Shown: positions 35,612 to 46,004, counted from the stretch's first letter. The stretch is DNA of 64,000 nt from Bacteroidaceae bacterium (GCA_017465905.1 JAFTVE010000005.1:28186-92185), one strand, 5' to 3'. Translations and numbers: made by a program. The notes: generated by a model from the sequence alone, not told the origin.

Positions 35612-35665
35612 TTACTCAGAGGACTCGGAGAACTCTGAGAACTCGGATTACTCCGAGATATCAAT
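35612..35665. repeat. Short ACTC(G/T)GAG repeats upstream of yebC
   Basis: CTCGGAGAACTCTGAGAACT and ATTACTCCGAG give several overlapping CTCxGAG palindromes within 54 bp between pheT and yebC. The meaning is unknown; an intergenic repeat of the class common in Bacteroidales is most likely. Confidence 0.5.
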
Positions 35666-35696
35666 ATTGAGTCTCCTTATTGTAGGCCATCCTCTC

Positions 35697-38159
35697 TTAT
35701 CTCAACTTCGCGCCCAGCTGCTTCTCGTATGAGGCGATGAGCTTAGCCATGATCTTGTCAATCTGCTTGTCGTTGAGGGTCTTCTCCTCATCCTGCAGGA
35801 TGAAGCTCACAGCATAGCTCTTCTTGCCAGGCTCGAGGTTCTTGCCCTCGTACACGTCGAAGAGTTCAACAGCCTTCAGTAACTTACGCTCACAGTCGTA
35901 GGCGATACGCTCGATATCGGCAAACTGCACGTTCTTGTCGAGCAAGAGAGCGAGGTCGCGCTTCACAGAGGGATACTTAGAGAGTTCGGTATAGCTCACC
36001 TTCACCGACTTGATAGCCTGAAGCAGATTCTTCCAGTTGATATCGGCATAGTATACCTCGTTGTCGATGTCGAAGGCCTTGGTCAGTTTCTTGCTAACGA
36101 TGCCTACGGTAGCCAACAGCTTGCCACCACGAGTGTGGTAGCTGAGGGCAGCAGAGTAGATGCCATCAGTAAGGTTACCTACAACTACACTGCGGAGGTT
36201 AAGGCCGAGGCGGGCGAAGATGTTCTCTACGTATGCCTTGAGCTCATATACGGTAGCATCCTCATCGGCATGTGCCCATGAGCCAGCCACGCGCTTACCT
36301 GTCAGCCAAAGTCCAAGGTGATAGTCTTCGCTGTAGCAAGCAAGCACCTTCTCGTCGTTCTTCTTCTCCTTATTATAATAGTAGCAGTTGCCATACTCAA
36401 AGAAACGTAGGTCGGCACTCTTGCGGTTGGCATTGTGTGCTATGCTCTCGAGACCACCGAAGAGGAGTGTCTGACGCATCACGTTGAGGTCGTTGCTCAA
36501 GGGGTTCATCAGGTTCACCAGGTTCTCGGGCTTATAGGTCTCATTGCCGTCATAGTAGGCTGCACGAGTGAGCGAGTTGTTGAGAATCTCATTGAATCCG
36601 CAACCCACTAGCTGCTCGGCTACTACCTGCTGCAAGCGGTGTGAGCGGTCTTCCTTGTTCTTAGTGGTGAGGCTCGACTTCAGTGCCGAGGGAATCTCCA
36701 CATTGTTGTAACCATAGATACGGAGGATGTCTTCTACCACATCGCAGGGACGCTGCACATCTACGCGGTAGGGAGGAATGCTGAGGGCAATACCCTCGGC
36801 AGACTCGTTCTCGATAGTCATCTCAAGGCTACGCACGATGCTCTTCACTGTCTCTGCAGGGATTTCCTTGCCGATGAGCGAGTTGACGAAATCATACTTG
36901 AGGTCTACCTTGAAGTCCTCGATGGGGTTAGGATACACGTCGCAAATCTCCATAGAGATGGTACCACCAGCCAACTCCTTAACGAGGAGTGCAGCCTGCT
37001 TCAAAGCATAGATGACACCATTGGGGTCGATACCACGCTCAAAGCGGAACGAAGCATCGGTATTGAGTCCGTGACGACGGGCGGTCTTGCGCACCGAAGT
37101 GGGATTGAAGTAAGCGCTCTCAAGGAAGATGTTAACAGACTCCTCGGTAGTACCCGACTCCAAGCCGCCAAAGACGCCGGCAATACACATCGGTTCCTCG
37201 GCATTGCATATCATGAGGTCGTTCTCAGAGAGTTTGCGCTCTACCCCATCGAGTGTCACGAAGGGAGTACCCTCGGGCATGGTCTTCACCACTACCTTAC
37301 CACCCTTTACCTTGTCGGCATCGAAGCAGTGGAGGGGTTGACCATAGGCATGAAGGATATAGTTGGTGATGTCCACGATGTTGTTGATGGGACGGAGGCC
37401 GATGGTAGTCAGTCGGTTCTTCAACCATTCGGGACTCTCCTTTACAGTAACACCCTTGACACTCACGCCGGCATAGCGCGGACAAGCAGTTTCGCTCACC
37501 ACCTCGATGGCGATGGGCAGTTCGTTGTTGTCCACAGCAAATGCCTCCACTGAGGGACGGTGCAGAGCGGTCTCATAGCCATTCTGCAACAGGTAGGCAT
37601 AGAGGTCACGGGCAACGCCATAGTGCGAGCAGGCATCGGCACGATTGGGAGTGATGTCCACCTCGAGCACGTAGTCGCTCTTGATATTATAATAGTCCTT
37701 GGCAGGAGTTCCGGGCACAGCATCGGCAGGAAGCACGATGATGCCTTCGTGACTGGTGCCAATACCGATTTCATCCTCGGCACAGATCATGCCATTAGAC
37801 TCCACACCACGCAGCTTCGACTTCTTGATGGTGAAGCACTCATCGCCGTCGTAGAGTTTGGTACCCAATGTAGCTACTACCACCTTCTGACCGGCAGCCA
37901 CGTTGGCTGCACCACATACAATCTGCACGGGGTCGCCCTCACCGAGGTTGACCGTTGTCACGTGCATGTGGTCAGAGTTGGGATGCGGTTCGCAGGTGAG
38001 CACCTCACCGATAACGATACCTTCGAGGCCACCCTTGATGGTCTGTACCTCCTCCACGCTGCCTGTCTCCAGACCTATCGAGGTGAGCGCAGCGGCTACC
38101 TCATCGGGAGTGAGGGTAAAATCGACATATTCTTTAAGCCAATTGTACGAAATGTTCAT
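35697..38159 (-). CDS. pheT: Phenylalanine--tRNA ligase beta subunit
   Basis: An 820-residue beta subunit of the alpha2-beta2 synthetase that charges tRNA-Phe. The N-terminal MNISYNWLKEYVDF and tRNA-binding OB domain (~40-155), the B3/B4 editing region, the B5 domain and the C-terminal FDX-ACB anticodon-binding domain (SKYPSVKRDLALLLDKNVQF onward) appear in order. Length is normal for the family. pheS is not adjacent, as usual in this phylum. A possible -7 box TAATTTTG is at 38210-38217. Confidence 0.97.
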   Translation of the reverse strand: MNISYNWLKEYVDFTLTPDEVAAALTSIGLETGSVEEVQTIKGGLEGIVIGEVLTCEPHPNSDHMHVTTVNLGEGDPVQIVCGAANVAAGQKVVVATLGTKLYDGDECFTIKKSKLRGVESNGMICAEDEIGIGTSHEGIIVLPADAVPGTPAKDYYNIKSDYVLEVDITPNRADACSHYGVARDLYAYLLQNGYETALHRPSVEAFAVDNNELPIAIEVVSETACPRYAGVSVKGVTVKESPEWLKNRLTTIGLRPINNIVDITNYILHAYGQPLHCFDADKVKGGKVVVKTMPEGTPFVTLDGVERKLSENDLMICNAEEPMCIAGVFGGLESGTTEESVNIFLESAYFNPTSVRKTARRHGLNTDASFRFERGIDPNGVIYALKQAALLVKELAGGTISMEICDVYPNPIEDFKVDLKYDFVNSLIGKEIPAETVKSIVRSLEMTIENESAEGIALSIPPYRVDVQRPCDVVEDILRIYGYNNVEIPSALKSSLTTKNKEDRSHRLQQVVAEQLVGCGFNEILNNSLTRAAYYDGNETYKPENLVNLMNPLSNDLNVMRQTLLFGGLESIAHNANRKSADLRFFEYGNCYYYNKEKKNDEKVLACYSEDYHLGLWLTGKRVAGSWAHADEDATVYELKAYVENIFARLGLNLRSVVVGNLTDGIYSAALSYHTRGGKLLATVGIVSKKLTKAFDIDNEVYYADINWKNLLQAIKSVKVSYTELSKYPSVKRDLALLLDKNVQFADIERIAYDCERKLLKAVELFDVYEGKNLEPGKKSYAVSFILQDEEKTLNDKQIDKIMAKLIASYEKQLGAKLR

Positions 38160-38320
38160 ATTGCTCTATATCTTTTATTGTTTTTCTTCTATCAAATCGA
38201 AATATCGTGCAAAATTACAAAAAGATATTGGCAATAGCGAATTATTGAAGCAAGAATTTACCTCCCGGCAGCACTTATTACGCTATTGATTCCAATCAAT
38301 TATCAGAAAAAAGATTTTTA

Positions 38321-39892
38321 TCAGAAAGGCATATCCTGCACACCGCCCATGGGGAATGGATTGTCAGCTGGTGGCGGTGGAACGGGAGGCATACCGATAT
38401 ATGCATCGTTGGGTTTGGCTGCGCCACGCTTGTTCATCTTCGATCCCAGCACGGCATCCTCCGGCAATGGCACTAGACTCTCGTCCTGCATATTCTGGAA
38501 GCGGGCATAGTTACCTACAAAGCGCAGACGCACATCACCCACCGCACCGTTACGGTGCTTGGCAATGATGATTTCGGCCACACCATGCAGGTCGTTTCCC
38601 TTCTCATCCTGAAATATCTTATAGTATTCCGGACGATGGATGAAGCACACAATATCGGCATCCTGCTCGATAGCTCCCGATTCACGAAGGTCACTCAGCT
38701 GAGGACGCTTTCCCTCGATACCCTCACGACTCTCCACACCACGGTTGAGCTGACTAAGGGCAATGATAGGAATATCAAGCTCCTTGGCCAATCCCTTGAG
38801 TGAGCGCGAGATGGTACTCACCTCCTCCTGACGGCTACCAAACGAAGCTCCCGACGCATTCATCAGCTGCAGATAGTCTATGATAATCAACTTCACACCA
38901 TGCTCACGCACCAGTCGGCGCGCCTTCGTACGCAGTTCAAAGATAGAGAGCGACGGAGTATCATCCACATAGAGTGGCGCATCAAAAAGTGAGGTAATAT
39001 TGCTATCAAGCTGGCCCCACTCATATGGTGCCAGCTGGCCGCTCTTAATCTTCTCGCCTGGAATCTCACACACATTCGTGATAAGACGATTGACCAACTG
39101 AACATTGCTCATTTCAAGCGAGAACAGGGCTACAGGCTCCCGATTATTGACAGCTATATTCTTGGCCATAGAGAGCACGAAGGCTGTCTTACCCATAGCA
39201 GGACGTGCAGCAATGATGACAAGGTCCGATTTCTGCCAACCCGAGGTATACTTATCCAAATCATAGAATCCGGTAGACAACCCACTGAGACCAGAATCAC
39301 GCGAAGCTGCAATCTTCAACTGCTCATAAGCTTGCTTGATGACGGGATTAATCTGTGTATAATCCTTCTTCATGTTCTGTTGCGAGATGGTGAAGAGCTT
39401 GCCCTCAGCCTCTTGCATGAGATCCTCCACATCCTGAGTCGAATCGAAAGCTTTAGTCTGTACCTCACTCGTAAAGGAGATTAGCTCACGAGCCAAGAAC
39501 TTCTGAGCAATGATGCGAGCATGATATTCGATATGGGCCGACGAGTTGACCTTTCCTGCCAACTGAGTGATGTAGACAGGCCCACCCACCTCGTCCAACT
39601 CGGCCGTAGAGCGCAATTGCTCAGCCACGGTGAGGATATCAACCGGCTTCTGCTGTATGGCAAGCGTCTGAATTGCCTTATACAGTAGTTGGTGACGATG
39701 CTCGTAGAAAGATTCCGGCTTCAAAATTTCACTCACCAGTGAGTAAGCATCTTTCTCTATCATGAGTGCACCCAATACTGCCTCCTCAAGCTCTGTAGCC
39801 TGAGGTTGCAGATGTCCATAATCATCGGTCTGTTTTACGGGACGACGGGTTGTTGCAGTACGTGGTTGTCGAGGTGTTGCCATAGCAGTCAT
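38321..39892 (-). CDS. dnaB: Replicative DNA helicase DnaB
   Basis: From the Met at 39892 (or MATP at 39883; an upstream in-frame Met at 39982 adds a hydrophobic, unlikely extension) the protein has ~523 residues. It unwinds DNA at the replication fork as a hexamer. The N-terminal helical domain (QATELEEAVLGALMIEKDAY) interacts with primase; the RecA-like motor shows Walker A ARPAMGKTAF (~230), Walker B LIIIDYLQLM and the H4 segment QLNRGVESR. The C-terminus is Pro-rich (MPPVPPPPADNPF). Confidence 0.95.
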   Translation of the reverse strand: MTAMATPRQPRTATTRRPVKQTDDYGHLQPQATELEEAVLGALMIEKDAYSLVSEILKPESFYEHRHQLLYKAIQTLAIQQKPVDILTVAEQLRSTAELDEVGGPVYITQLAGKVNSSAHIEYHARIIAQKFLARELISFTSEVQTKAFDSTQDVEDLMQEAEGKLFTISQQNMKKDYTQINPVIKQAYEQLKIAASRDSGLSGLSTGFYDLDKYTSGWQKSDLVIIAARPAMGKTAFVLSMAKNIAVNNREPVALFSLEMSNVQLVNRLITNVCEIPGEKIKSGQLAPYEWGQLDSNITSLFDAPLYVDDTPSLSIFELRTKARRLVREHGVKLIIIDYLQLMNASGASFGSRQEEVSTISRSLKGLAKELDIPIIALSQLNRGVESREGIEGKRPQLSDLRESGAIEQDADIVCFIHRPEYYKIFQDEKGNDLHGVAEIIIAKHRNGAVGDVRLRFVGNYARFQNMQDESLVPLPEDAVLGSKMNKRGAAKPNDAYIGMPPVPPPPADNPFPMGGVQDMPF

Positions 39893-40102
39893 TTTTTTTA
39901 ACGGGACGCAAAAGTACACAAAAAGCCACGCAAACGAAAGGGAACAAGATTGAAGTTTTCCAAAAGTTTTCCACAAACACACTGCAATCGGTGGAAAACC
40001 CTACATCGAATGCAACAGGAGACAGCACTAGTCAATTATTTCATCTGATATTTCTCTTTTCTACGAATTATCATTACCTTTGCGCAAAACAGCATAGCTA
40101 TT

Positions 40103-40951
40103 ATGATAACATTTCCTCATGCCAAGATCAACATCGGCCTGCAAGTGACCGAGCGCCGTCCCGACGGATACCACAACCTCGACACCGTATTCTACCCTAT
40201 TCCACTGCACGATGCCTTGGAGGTAATTGAAGCCAAAGATGCCGAATACGACTGCAAGCTCCACCTCAGTGGAGTAGACATTGCTGGCGATCCCGACAGC
40301 AATCTTGTGGTACGCGCATACCGTCTTTTAGCATCCGACTACCCCCTCCCCCCCGTGGACATCCATCTGCACAAGCACATCCCCACAGGAGCCGGCTTGG
40401 GCGGCGGTTCAGCAGACGCAAGTTTCATGCTCCGCCTCCTCAACGAAATGTTCGCGCTCAACATCAGCACCGAAAAGTTGGAGGCATACGCAGCCCAACT
40501 GGGTGCCGACTGCCCCTTCTTCATTACCGCTACCCCAGTCTACGCTACAGGCATTGGCAACGAGTTCCATCCCATCTCACTCGACCTTAACGACCTTTAT
40601 CTGGTAGTAGTGAAGCCCGACGTATTCGTTTCAACCAAAGAGGCCTACTCTATGGTACACCCCAAGAAGCCAGAGGTAACACTTGACAAAAAGATCATAG
40701 CCCCCATCAGTGAATGGCGCAACACCATCAGCAATGATTTCGAAAAAGGTATCTTTGCCCTGCACCCAGAACTTCAAGAAATCAAGAACAAGCTATATCA
40801 GCTGGGAGCAAAATATGCAGCCATGAGCGGTTCGGGCTCAGCCCTATTCGGACTATTCTCTACACCTATAGAAAATATCGAAGAGCATTTTGTCGACTGT
40901 TTTTGTGAACAACAGAAACTCCCCGATTCACATCGAGGAGTTCCCAAATAA
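40103..40951 (+). CDS. ispE: 4-diphosphocytidyl-2-C-methyl-D-erythritol kinase
   Basis: A 282-residue GHMP kinase of the MEP isoprenoid pathway, phosphorylating CDP-ME at the 2-hydroxyl. The N-terminal PHAKINIGL carries the substrate-binding lysine, PTGAGLGGGSADAS (~94-107) is the ATP-binding GHMP motif, GADCPFF follows, and AMSGSGSALFG is motif 3. The -7 box TACCTTTG at 40075-40082 fits a promoter; a clear TTG was not found at the right spacing. It is divergent from dnaB. Confidence 0.95.
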   Translation: MITFPHAKINIGLQVTERRPDGYHNLDTVFYPIPLHDALEVIEAKDAEYDCKLHLSGVDIAGDPDSNLVVRAYRLLASDYPLPPVDIHLHKHIPTGAGLGGGSADASFMLRLLNEMFALNISTEKLEAYAAQLGADCPFFITATPVYATGIGNEFHPISLDLNDLYLVVVKPDVFVSTKEAYSMVHPKKPEVTLDKKIIAPISEWRNTISNDFEKGIFALHPELQEIKNKLYQLGAKYAAMSGSGSALFGLFSTPIENIEEHFVDCFCEQQKLPDSHRGVPK

Positions 40952-41165
40952 CACAAACACAAAATAAAACACGACAAAACTACTATGCAATTTCTATTAG
41001 CCTATTGCTTTGTAATTGCAACCCATTCCTAAAGGTTCTTACCTTATCAGCAGCCTCATCAGGTGAATTGCACAGATATAACAGACGTAGGATTAGAATT
41101 GTTCTTGCCATAGGCAAAAAAATATCGAATCTGCAAATTAGGATATAACATTCGGTCGTAAGAAT

Positions 41166-41198
41166 AAGAAAAGAGGATGAGCCAGAAGCACATCCTCT
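41166..41198 (-). terminator. Terminator of the calcium/sodium antiporter gene
   Basis: Minus-strand arms AGAGGATG and CATCCTCT with an 11-nt loop, followed by TTTTCTTATTC, about 33 bases after the stop of the gene at 41231. Confidence 0.7.
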
Positions 41199-41230
41199 AT
41201 TTCTATTCCTTCATATCTTGTACAATCCAC

Positions 41231-42199
41231 TTACATATTCATCGAAAGATAAGCAATATATCCGATATAAACCAACAAGAAGATTACTCCCTCTACCCTA
41301 TCCAGCTTTTTCTTTTTGAAAGTAAACGCTGCAAGCCACAGCATCACAACTACAACCAATACCATCACCATATCCACCGTTGAAATCGATTGGATTTCAA
41401 AGGGCGATATTGCAGCACTCACACCAATGATAAGAGAGAGATTAAAGACATTGGAACCAATAACATTACCCAACGCCAACTGATTCTTCCCCTTCATAGC
41501 CGCAACAACACATGTAGCCAACTCAGGCAGTGAGGTGCCCACAGCCATCAAGGTGATGGAGATAAATGCCTCCGACACATGGAATCGCTCCGCAATGCTT
41601 ACCGTATGGTCCACAAACAACTGACCGCCGAAGATAAGTCCACCCAATCCAAGCAAGATAAAGACAATCGCTTTGCCCATAGACATAGGCTTCACATTTT
41701 CATCACCCCCATCATCATCTCCCTTCTTGGCCGATTTGAAAGAGTCTATCATAAACACGGCAAATACCAGCAGAAGATAGAGAGCATCTACACGCGAGAT
41801 ACCCGGAGTGCCCATTTCTCTGAATAATCCAAAACAGTTATAAAGCATAAACATCAGGAACAACGACACGAGAATGGCAAACGGAATATCCTTACGAATG
41901 TTACTCTTCGTGTATCCTATAGGCGATATCAGTGCCGTAACACCGAGAATAAGCAGAATATTACAGATATTCGAGCCGGTAACATTACCCAAGGCCATAT
42001 CACCATGTCCGCCAACAGCAGAAATAAAGCTCGACACAAGTTCAGGCATAGAGGTTCCTATACCCACAATCGTCATACCAATAATAAATTCACTAATACC
42101 ATACTTACGAGCTACCGCAGAAGCACCGTCAACAAGCCAATCCGAGCCAACAAGTATCAGCACCAGACCTACGAGAATACATAAAATATCAATCCACAT
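41231..42199 (-). CDS. Calcium/sodium antiporter (CaCA family, YrbG-like)
   Basis: A 322-residue inner-membrane exchanger with about ten helices. The two inverted alpha-repeats hold the ion-binding motifs GIGTSMPELVSSFISA...GNVTGSNICNILLI and VGTSLPELATCVVAA...GNVIGSNVFNLSLI, with both acidic residues intact. A charged loop with DDDGGDE lies between the halves, as in other members. It exchanges Ca2+ for Na+ or H+. Precise ion specificity cannot be read. Confidence 0.93.
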   Translation of the reverse strand: MWIDILCILVGLVLILVGSDWLVDGASAVARKYGISEFIIGMTIVGIGTSMPELVSSFISAVGGHGDMALGNVTGSNICNILLILGVTALISPIGYTKSNIRKDIPFAILVSLFLMFMLYNCFGLFREMGTPGISRVDALYLLLVFAVFMIDSFKSAKKGDDDGGDENVKPMSMGKAIVFILLGLGGLIFGGQLFVDHTVSIAERFHVSEAFISITLMAVGTSLPELATCVVAAMKGKNQLALGNVIGSNVFNLSLIIGVSAAISPFEIQSISTVDMVMVLVVVVMLWLAAFTFKKKKLDRVEGVIFLLVYIGYIAYLSMNM

Positions 42200-42235
42200 T
42201 ATACTACTATATTATATTATAAAATTACGAACACA

Positions 42236-42604
42236 TCATCTAATCTCTTTTCCAAAGGGCATCAGAGCCAACACTGCCAGTTTGAAGTGCTGCAAGCCAA
42301 ACGGAACGCCCACTATCGTGATGCAAAAGAACAATCCAAGCACAGCATGGCTCATAGCCATCTCGATGCCACCAAAAACTATCCAAAGTATATTAAGGAA
42401 CATCGACCAACAACCCATTTGCCCATTTCTATCAGTTACATCATGTCCAAATGGCCACAATGAAAGATTGGCCATCTTAAACAACTGAAGGCCAATAGGG
42501 ATTCCTACAATCGTTGCACAATAGATAATACCCAACAAAAAGTATGCCACGGCCATCAGAAAACCGCCGAACACAACCCATATTACATTTCCCAGTAATG
42601 ACAT
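42236..42604 (-). CDS. YccF-domain membrane protein
   Basis: From the Met at 42604 (an earlier Met at 42658 adds 18 less likely residues) the protein has 122 residues with two tandem YccF repeats, each ending CATIVGIPIGLQLFKMANLS-like and LWPFG/LMPFG. Two pairs of membrane helices are predicted. It is a small inner-membrane protein of unknown function, possibly transport-related. Confidence 0.85.
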   Translation of the reverse strand: MSLLGNVIWVVFGGFLMAVAYFLLGIIYCATIVGIPIGLQLFKMANLSLWPFGHDVTDRNGQMGCWSMFLNILWIVFGGIEMAMSHAVLGLFFCITIVGVPFGLQHFKLAVLALMPFGKEIR

Positions 42605-42738
42605 AGCATATTGCTTATATAAACCATGCAAAGTTACGACAAAGCGCGTAGAGAACAAAAATAAATTCTTTTTTTCTTGGAAAAGACAATAAAACGCTGT
42701 AATTTTGCACCGTTTTCATAAATAGACATCAAAAGGTC

Positions 42739-42815
42739 GGTTCCGTAGCTCAGCTGGATAGAGCAACTGCCTTCTAAGCAGTAGGTCGAGCGTTCGAGTC
42801 GCTCCGGAATCACCA
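42739..42815 (+). tRNA. tRNA-Arg (anticodon TCT)
   Basis: A 77-nt cloverleaf: acceptor GGTTCCG/CGGAATC, D-arm GCTCAGCTGGATAGAGC, anticodon arm ACTGC-CTTCTAA-GCAGT with anticodon TCT, T-arm GAGCG-TTCGAGT-CGCTC, discriminator A and encoded CCA. A strong terminator follows directly. Confidence 0.95.
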
Positions 42816-42816
42816 A

Positions 42817-42854
42817 AACGAAAGAGACAACCACAGATTGTCTCTTTCGTTTTT
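42817..42854 (+). terminator. Terminator of tRNA-Arg
   Basis: 14-bp perfect stem AACGAAAGAGACAA/TTGTCTCTTTCGTT with a 7-nt loop and a T-run. Confidence 0.9.
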
Positions 42855-42922
42855 ATTATTCTATTCGTATTAGCACCGTTTATACAAATAAAAACGCCCA
42901 AACTAATGCTTGGGCGATGTAG

Positions 42923-42994
<72 letters not shown>

Positions 42995-43008
42995 ATGTTT
43001 TGATGATG

Positions 43009-43039
43009 CAAAGGTAGTGCTTTTCTTGTTACGCTGCAA
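43009..43039 (-). promoter_or_regulatory. Promoter of initiator tRNA-Met
   Basis: On the minus strand TTG (43037-43039), 20-bp spacer, TACCTTTG (43009-43016). Confidence 0.85.
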
Positions 43040-43130
43040 ATTTTATCGACACTTTTTACACTTTTCAACCTTTTCCGCACCTTTTCTACCCGAAATAGCC
43101 CCAAAAACATATTTTTTGCAATACCCACAA

Positions 43131-43174
43131 AACAAAAGGGCGAGGAGCGCAACATGATTGCACTCCTCGCCCTT
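43131..43174 (-). terminator. Terminator downstream of DPP4
   Basis: 17-bp stem AAGGGCGAGGAGCGCAA/TTGCACTCCTCGCCCTT with one mismatch; on the minus strand it is followed by TTTTGTTTT. Confidence 0.85.
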
Positions 43175-43254
43175 CGTCTCAGAAGTTATTAGAATCTATC
43201 CTCGACTACCTCATCCATGAAAGCACTTCAGGACAATGCTAATATGCAAACAGG

Positions 43255-45474
43255 CTACTTCTTCAGTTTCTCGTTCCAGAAATTAAGCATTTTATTGAAG
43301 ATATGGTAACGGGTGTTACCGCCATAGATGCTGTGGTTACGGTTCGTGTAGTAGAACATATCAAACTGTTTGTCGGCCTGCACCAACGCTTCAGCATATT
43401 CCATACTATTACGTACGTGCACATTATCATCGGCCATGCCGTGCATAAGAAGCAGACTACCATTAAGGTTGGCGGCGCGGTTGATGGGCGAAGTTTTCTC
43501 ATAGTTCTCACCATTCTCTTGAGGAGTGCGCATGAAGCGTTCGGTGTACACAGAATCATAGTATTTCCAATATGTGGGTGGCGCCACCGCGATACCAGCT
43601 TTGAATACGGGTTCGCCCGACGACATAGACATCAATGTATTGTAGCCCCCAAAGCTCCATCCCCAAATTCCAATACGGTTCTTGTCAACATAGGGCAAAG
43701 TTGCAAGATACTTAGCTGTCTCCACCTGGTCTTCAGACTCAAGCAAGCCAAGCTGCAAATAGGTACAGTTCTTGAATTCTGCGCCACGGCTTCCAGTTCC
43801 ACGACCATCGACACATACTACTATATATCCCTGCTGTGCCAGGAAGGTCTCCCACAATGTACCGCCATAGAAACCTGTACGCCAACTATCAAGCACCTCT
43901 TGCGAACCAGGGCCACTGTACTGATACATGATGACGGGAAGTTTTGAGTTCTGCCCACTAACATCTAAGCCCGCCGGCTTCACCATCCAACCGTTCAGCA
44001 CGGTTCCGTTCGAGGTGGCAAACTGGAAGAACTCCTTTGAGGGCATACCCGGCTGGTTAAGCTTCTCGGCCAACGCCTTGTTATCCACCAAAGTCTTGAG
44101 CACCTTTCCCTTCACATTCTCGATGGTAATTACGGGAGGTGTATGTATGTCTGAATGTGTATGTACGAAGTTTTGCAGATTCTTGCTGAACATAGCGTCA
44201 CTAGTTCCAGTAGCAGGAGTGAGACGCGTCTTCTTACCCTTCTTGTCCTGCTTATATACAGCACGGCGTAACGGACTGGGTTCATTACTCTGATAGTAGA
44301 GATCACCCGTCTTCTCATCCCAACCGTAGAAGTTGGTCACCTCATGCTCGCCATCAGTAAGCTGCTTCACGAGTACCCCATTGAGGTTATACAGATACAG
44401 GTGATTATAGTTGTTACGCTGGCTCTGCAAAATAAAATTGTCCGGATAGAAACGGATATCCTGATAAGTAGGCTCATTGATATACTGGGGCGATTCCTCA
44501 CGGAGCACCAGCTTGCACACTGTTGAGCGCGGGTTAGCCATATACATATCCATACGGTTCTGATGACGATTGAGCGTCACGATAGCCAACTTTTCAGGAT
44601 CCGAGGTGAAGTGAATGCGGGGAATATAGTCCTCCTCATCTATCTTCAAGTCAATCTTGCGTGTTACCATTGACTTGATATCAAAGGTATGTACGCTCAC
44701 TTTCGAATTATCAACACCTGGCAGCGGATACTTATAGGTATAGGCACCGGGATACAAAGCATTGCCCTCATAGCTTGGAGCCATACCACGATACATAACG
44801 AAAGAGAATGAGGGCACATGACTCTCCACACTCTTCACGTATGCAATCATCTTGCTGTCGGCACTGAACTCATAGCATTTATTCATCGTGAACTCCTCCT
44901 CATATACCCAGTCGGGGATACCGTTGAGCACCTCATTAAACTTACCATCGGTAGTCACCTGCGACTCACTGTTGTTGAACATCAGCTTCACAAGATGAAT
45001 GTTGTTGTCGCGCACGAAAGCAATCATCTTTCCGTCGGGAGAAAATGACGGAACCTGTTGCGGTCCACCAGTAGAGAGGGGCGTCATCTTCTTGTTTGCC
45101 ACATCATAGATGTAATATTCTGCAGTGAAAGAACGTCTATAAATAGGTGTAGTCTTTGTCTGAATCAATATACGGTCCTCTGCAGGCGACATGATATAAC
45201 CATCAAAGCGTTTGAAGTCACATCCACGAGCATTGTCCACCGAGAACAGCGTATCCACCACCTCGCCAGTCTTAAAAGCATAACGCACAATGCACGTTCC
45301 ACCACCACCAATCATCATGTAGTGTTCGCCATCGTTCATGGAACGCATGCCACCCACTCCCTGAGCGCTATATGCACCGTTAGTAATCTTCCTGATGTCA
45401 AGTTGTTCTGCAGCCGATGCGCCAAGCACCATCAACACCCCTGCAGCAAGGGTCATAAAAATCTTTTTCATCAT
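43255..45474 (-). CDS. Dipeptidyl peptidase IV-like S9 serine protease
   Basis: From the Met at 45474 (an earlier Met at 45492 adds six residues) the protein has 739 residues with a signal peptide (KKIFMTLAAGVLMVLGASA). The N-terminal beta-propeller (~40-460) precedes an alpha/beta hydrolase domain. The catalytic Ser is in GWSFGGYN (~607), Asp in GMADDNVH (~680) and His in NRNHSIYGGN (~712). It removes dipeptides, usually with penultimate Pro, from peptides in the periplasm. The -7 box TAATTTTG at 45501-45508 lies upstream. Confidence 0.93.
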   Translation of the reverse strand: MMKKIFMTLAAGVLMVLGASAAEQLDIRKITNGAYSAQGVGGMRSMNDGEHYMMIGGGGTCIVRYAFKTGEVVDTLFSVDNARGCDFKRFDGYIMSPAEDRILIQTKTTPIYRRSFTAEYYIYDVANKKMTPLSTGGPQQVPSFSPDGKMIAFVRDNNIHLVKLMFNNSESQVTTDGKFNEVLNGIPDWVYEEEFTMNKCYEFSADSKMIAYVKSVESHVPSFSFVMYRGMAPSYEGNALYPGAYTYKYPLPGVDNSKVSVHTFDIKSMVTRKIDLKIDEEDYIPRIHFTSDPEKLAIVTLNRHQNRMDMYMANPRSTVCKLVLREESPQYINEPTYQDIRFYPDNFILQSQRNNYNHLYLYNLNGVLVKQLTDGEHEVTNFYGWDEKTGDLYYQSNEPSPLRRAVYKQDKKGKKTRLTPATGTSDAMFSKNLQNFVHTHSDIHTPPVITIENVKGKVLKTLVDNKALAEKLNQPGMPSKEFFQFATSNGTVLNGWMVKPAGLDVSGQNSKLPVIMYQYSGPGSQEVLDSWRTGFYGGTLWETFLAQQGYIVVCVDGRGTGSRGAEFKNCTYLQLGLLESEDQVETAKYLATLPYVDKNRIGIWGWSFGGYNTLMSMSSGEPVFKAGIAVAPPTYWKYYDSVYTERFMRTPQENGENYEKTSPINRAANLNGSLLLMHGMADDNVHVRNSMEYAEALVQADKQFDMFYYTNRNHSIYGGNTRYHIFNKMLNFWNEKLKK

Positions 45475-45679
45475 TTTTGCCGTATTATTCAATATTGCAA
45501 CAAAATTAGTGCAAAATTTCGATTTAGCGAAAACAATGGAAGTTAACTTGTATTGTTGAGTGTGAGAAATTTAGTTTCAGGTGAGCGAAACACCCAATTT
45601 ATTTAGGTATTTCCGAGCCGCATTCTATCTTCCAGGTCGTATACCGTTCCTATAAATTAGTGCAAGGTGAGCCAATCCC

Positions 45680-45750
45680 TACCTATTTAAAACCAATAAG
45701 GGGCTCTTCGCAGAGGCCCTTATTGGATTCAATAGGTATTAGTTTTTTAA
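45680..45750 (+). terminator. Long stem-loop followed by TTAGTTTTTT, possible end of an unseen RNA
   Basis: Outer arms TACCTATT (45680-45687) and AATAGGTA (45731-45738) enclose an inner stem CCAATAAGGG-CTCT / AGAG-CCCTTATTGG (45693-45726). On the plus strand a T-rich run follows. No plus-strand gene ends nearby, so it may end a small RNA or be part of a decayed element. Confidence 0.45.
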
Positions 45751-46004
45751 GGTAAAAAGATTGTTTTTAGGATAACGCTGCAAAGGTCTACCATTTTTTT
45801 GAACTTACAAAACAAAAAAACATGTTCCACAACATATATTCGCTGTTTTTCACAAATTCTCTTACTATTTGTAAGGTATATTACTCATTTTTGCCATTTT
45901 TCAGCCCAAAATAGTGAACAAATGCCAATATTTACCTCACAAAAGCAGCTCCATCTTTCTATTTGTAAGCAAGCGTATTGTAAACAAGCGGGTGCTTCTG
46001 TTTT

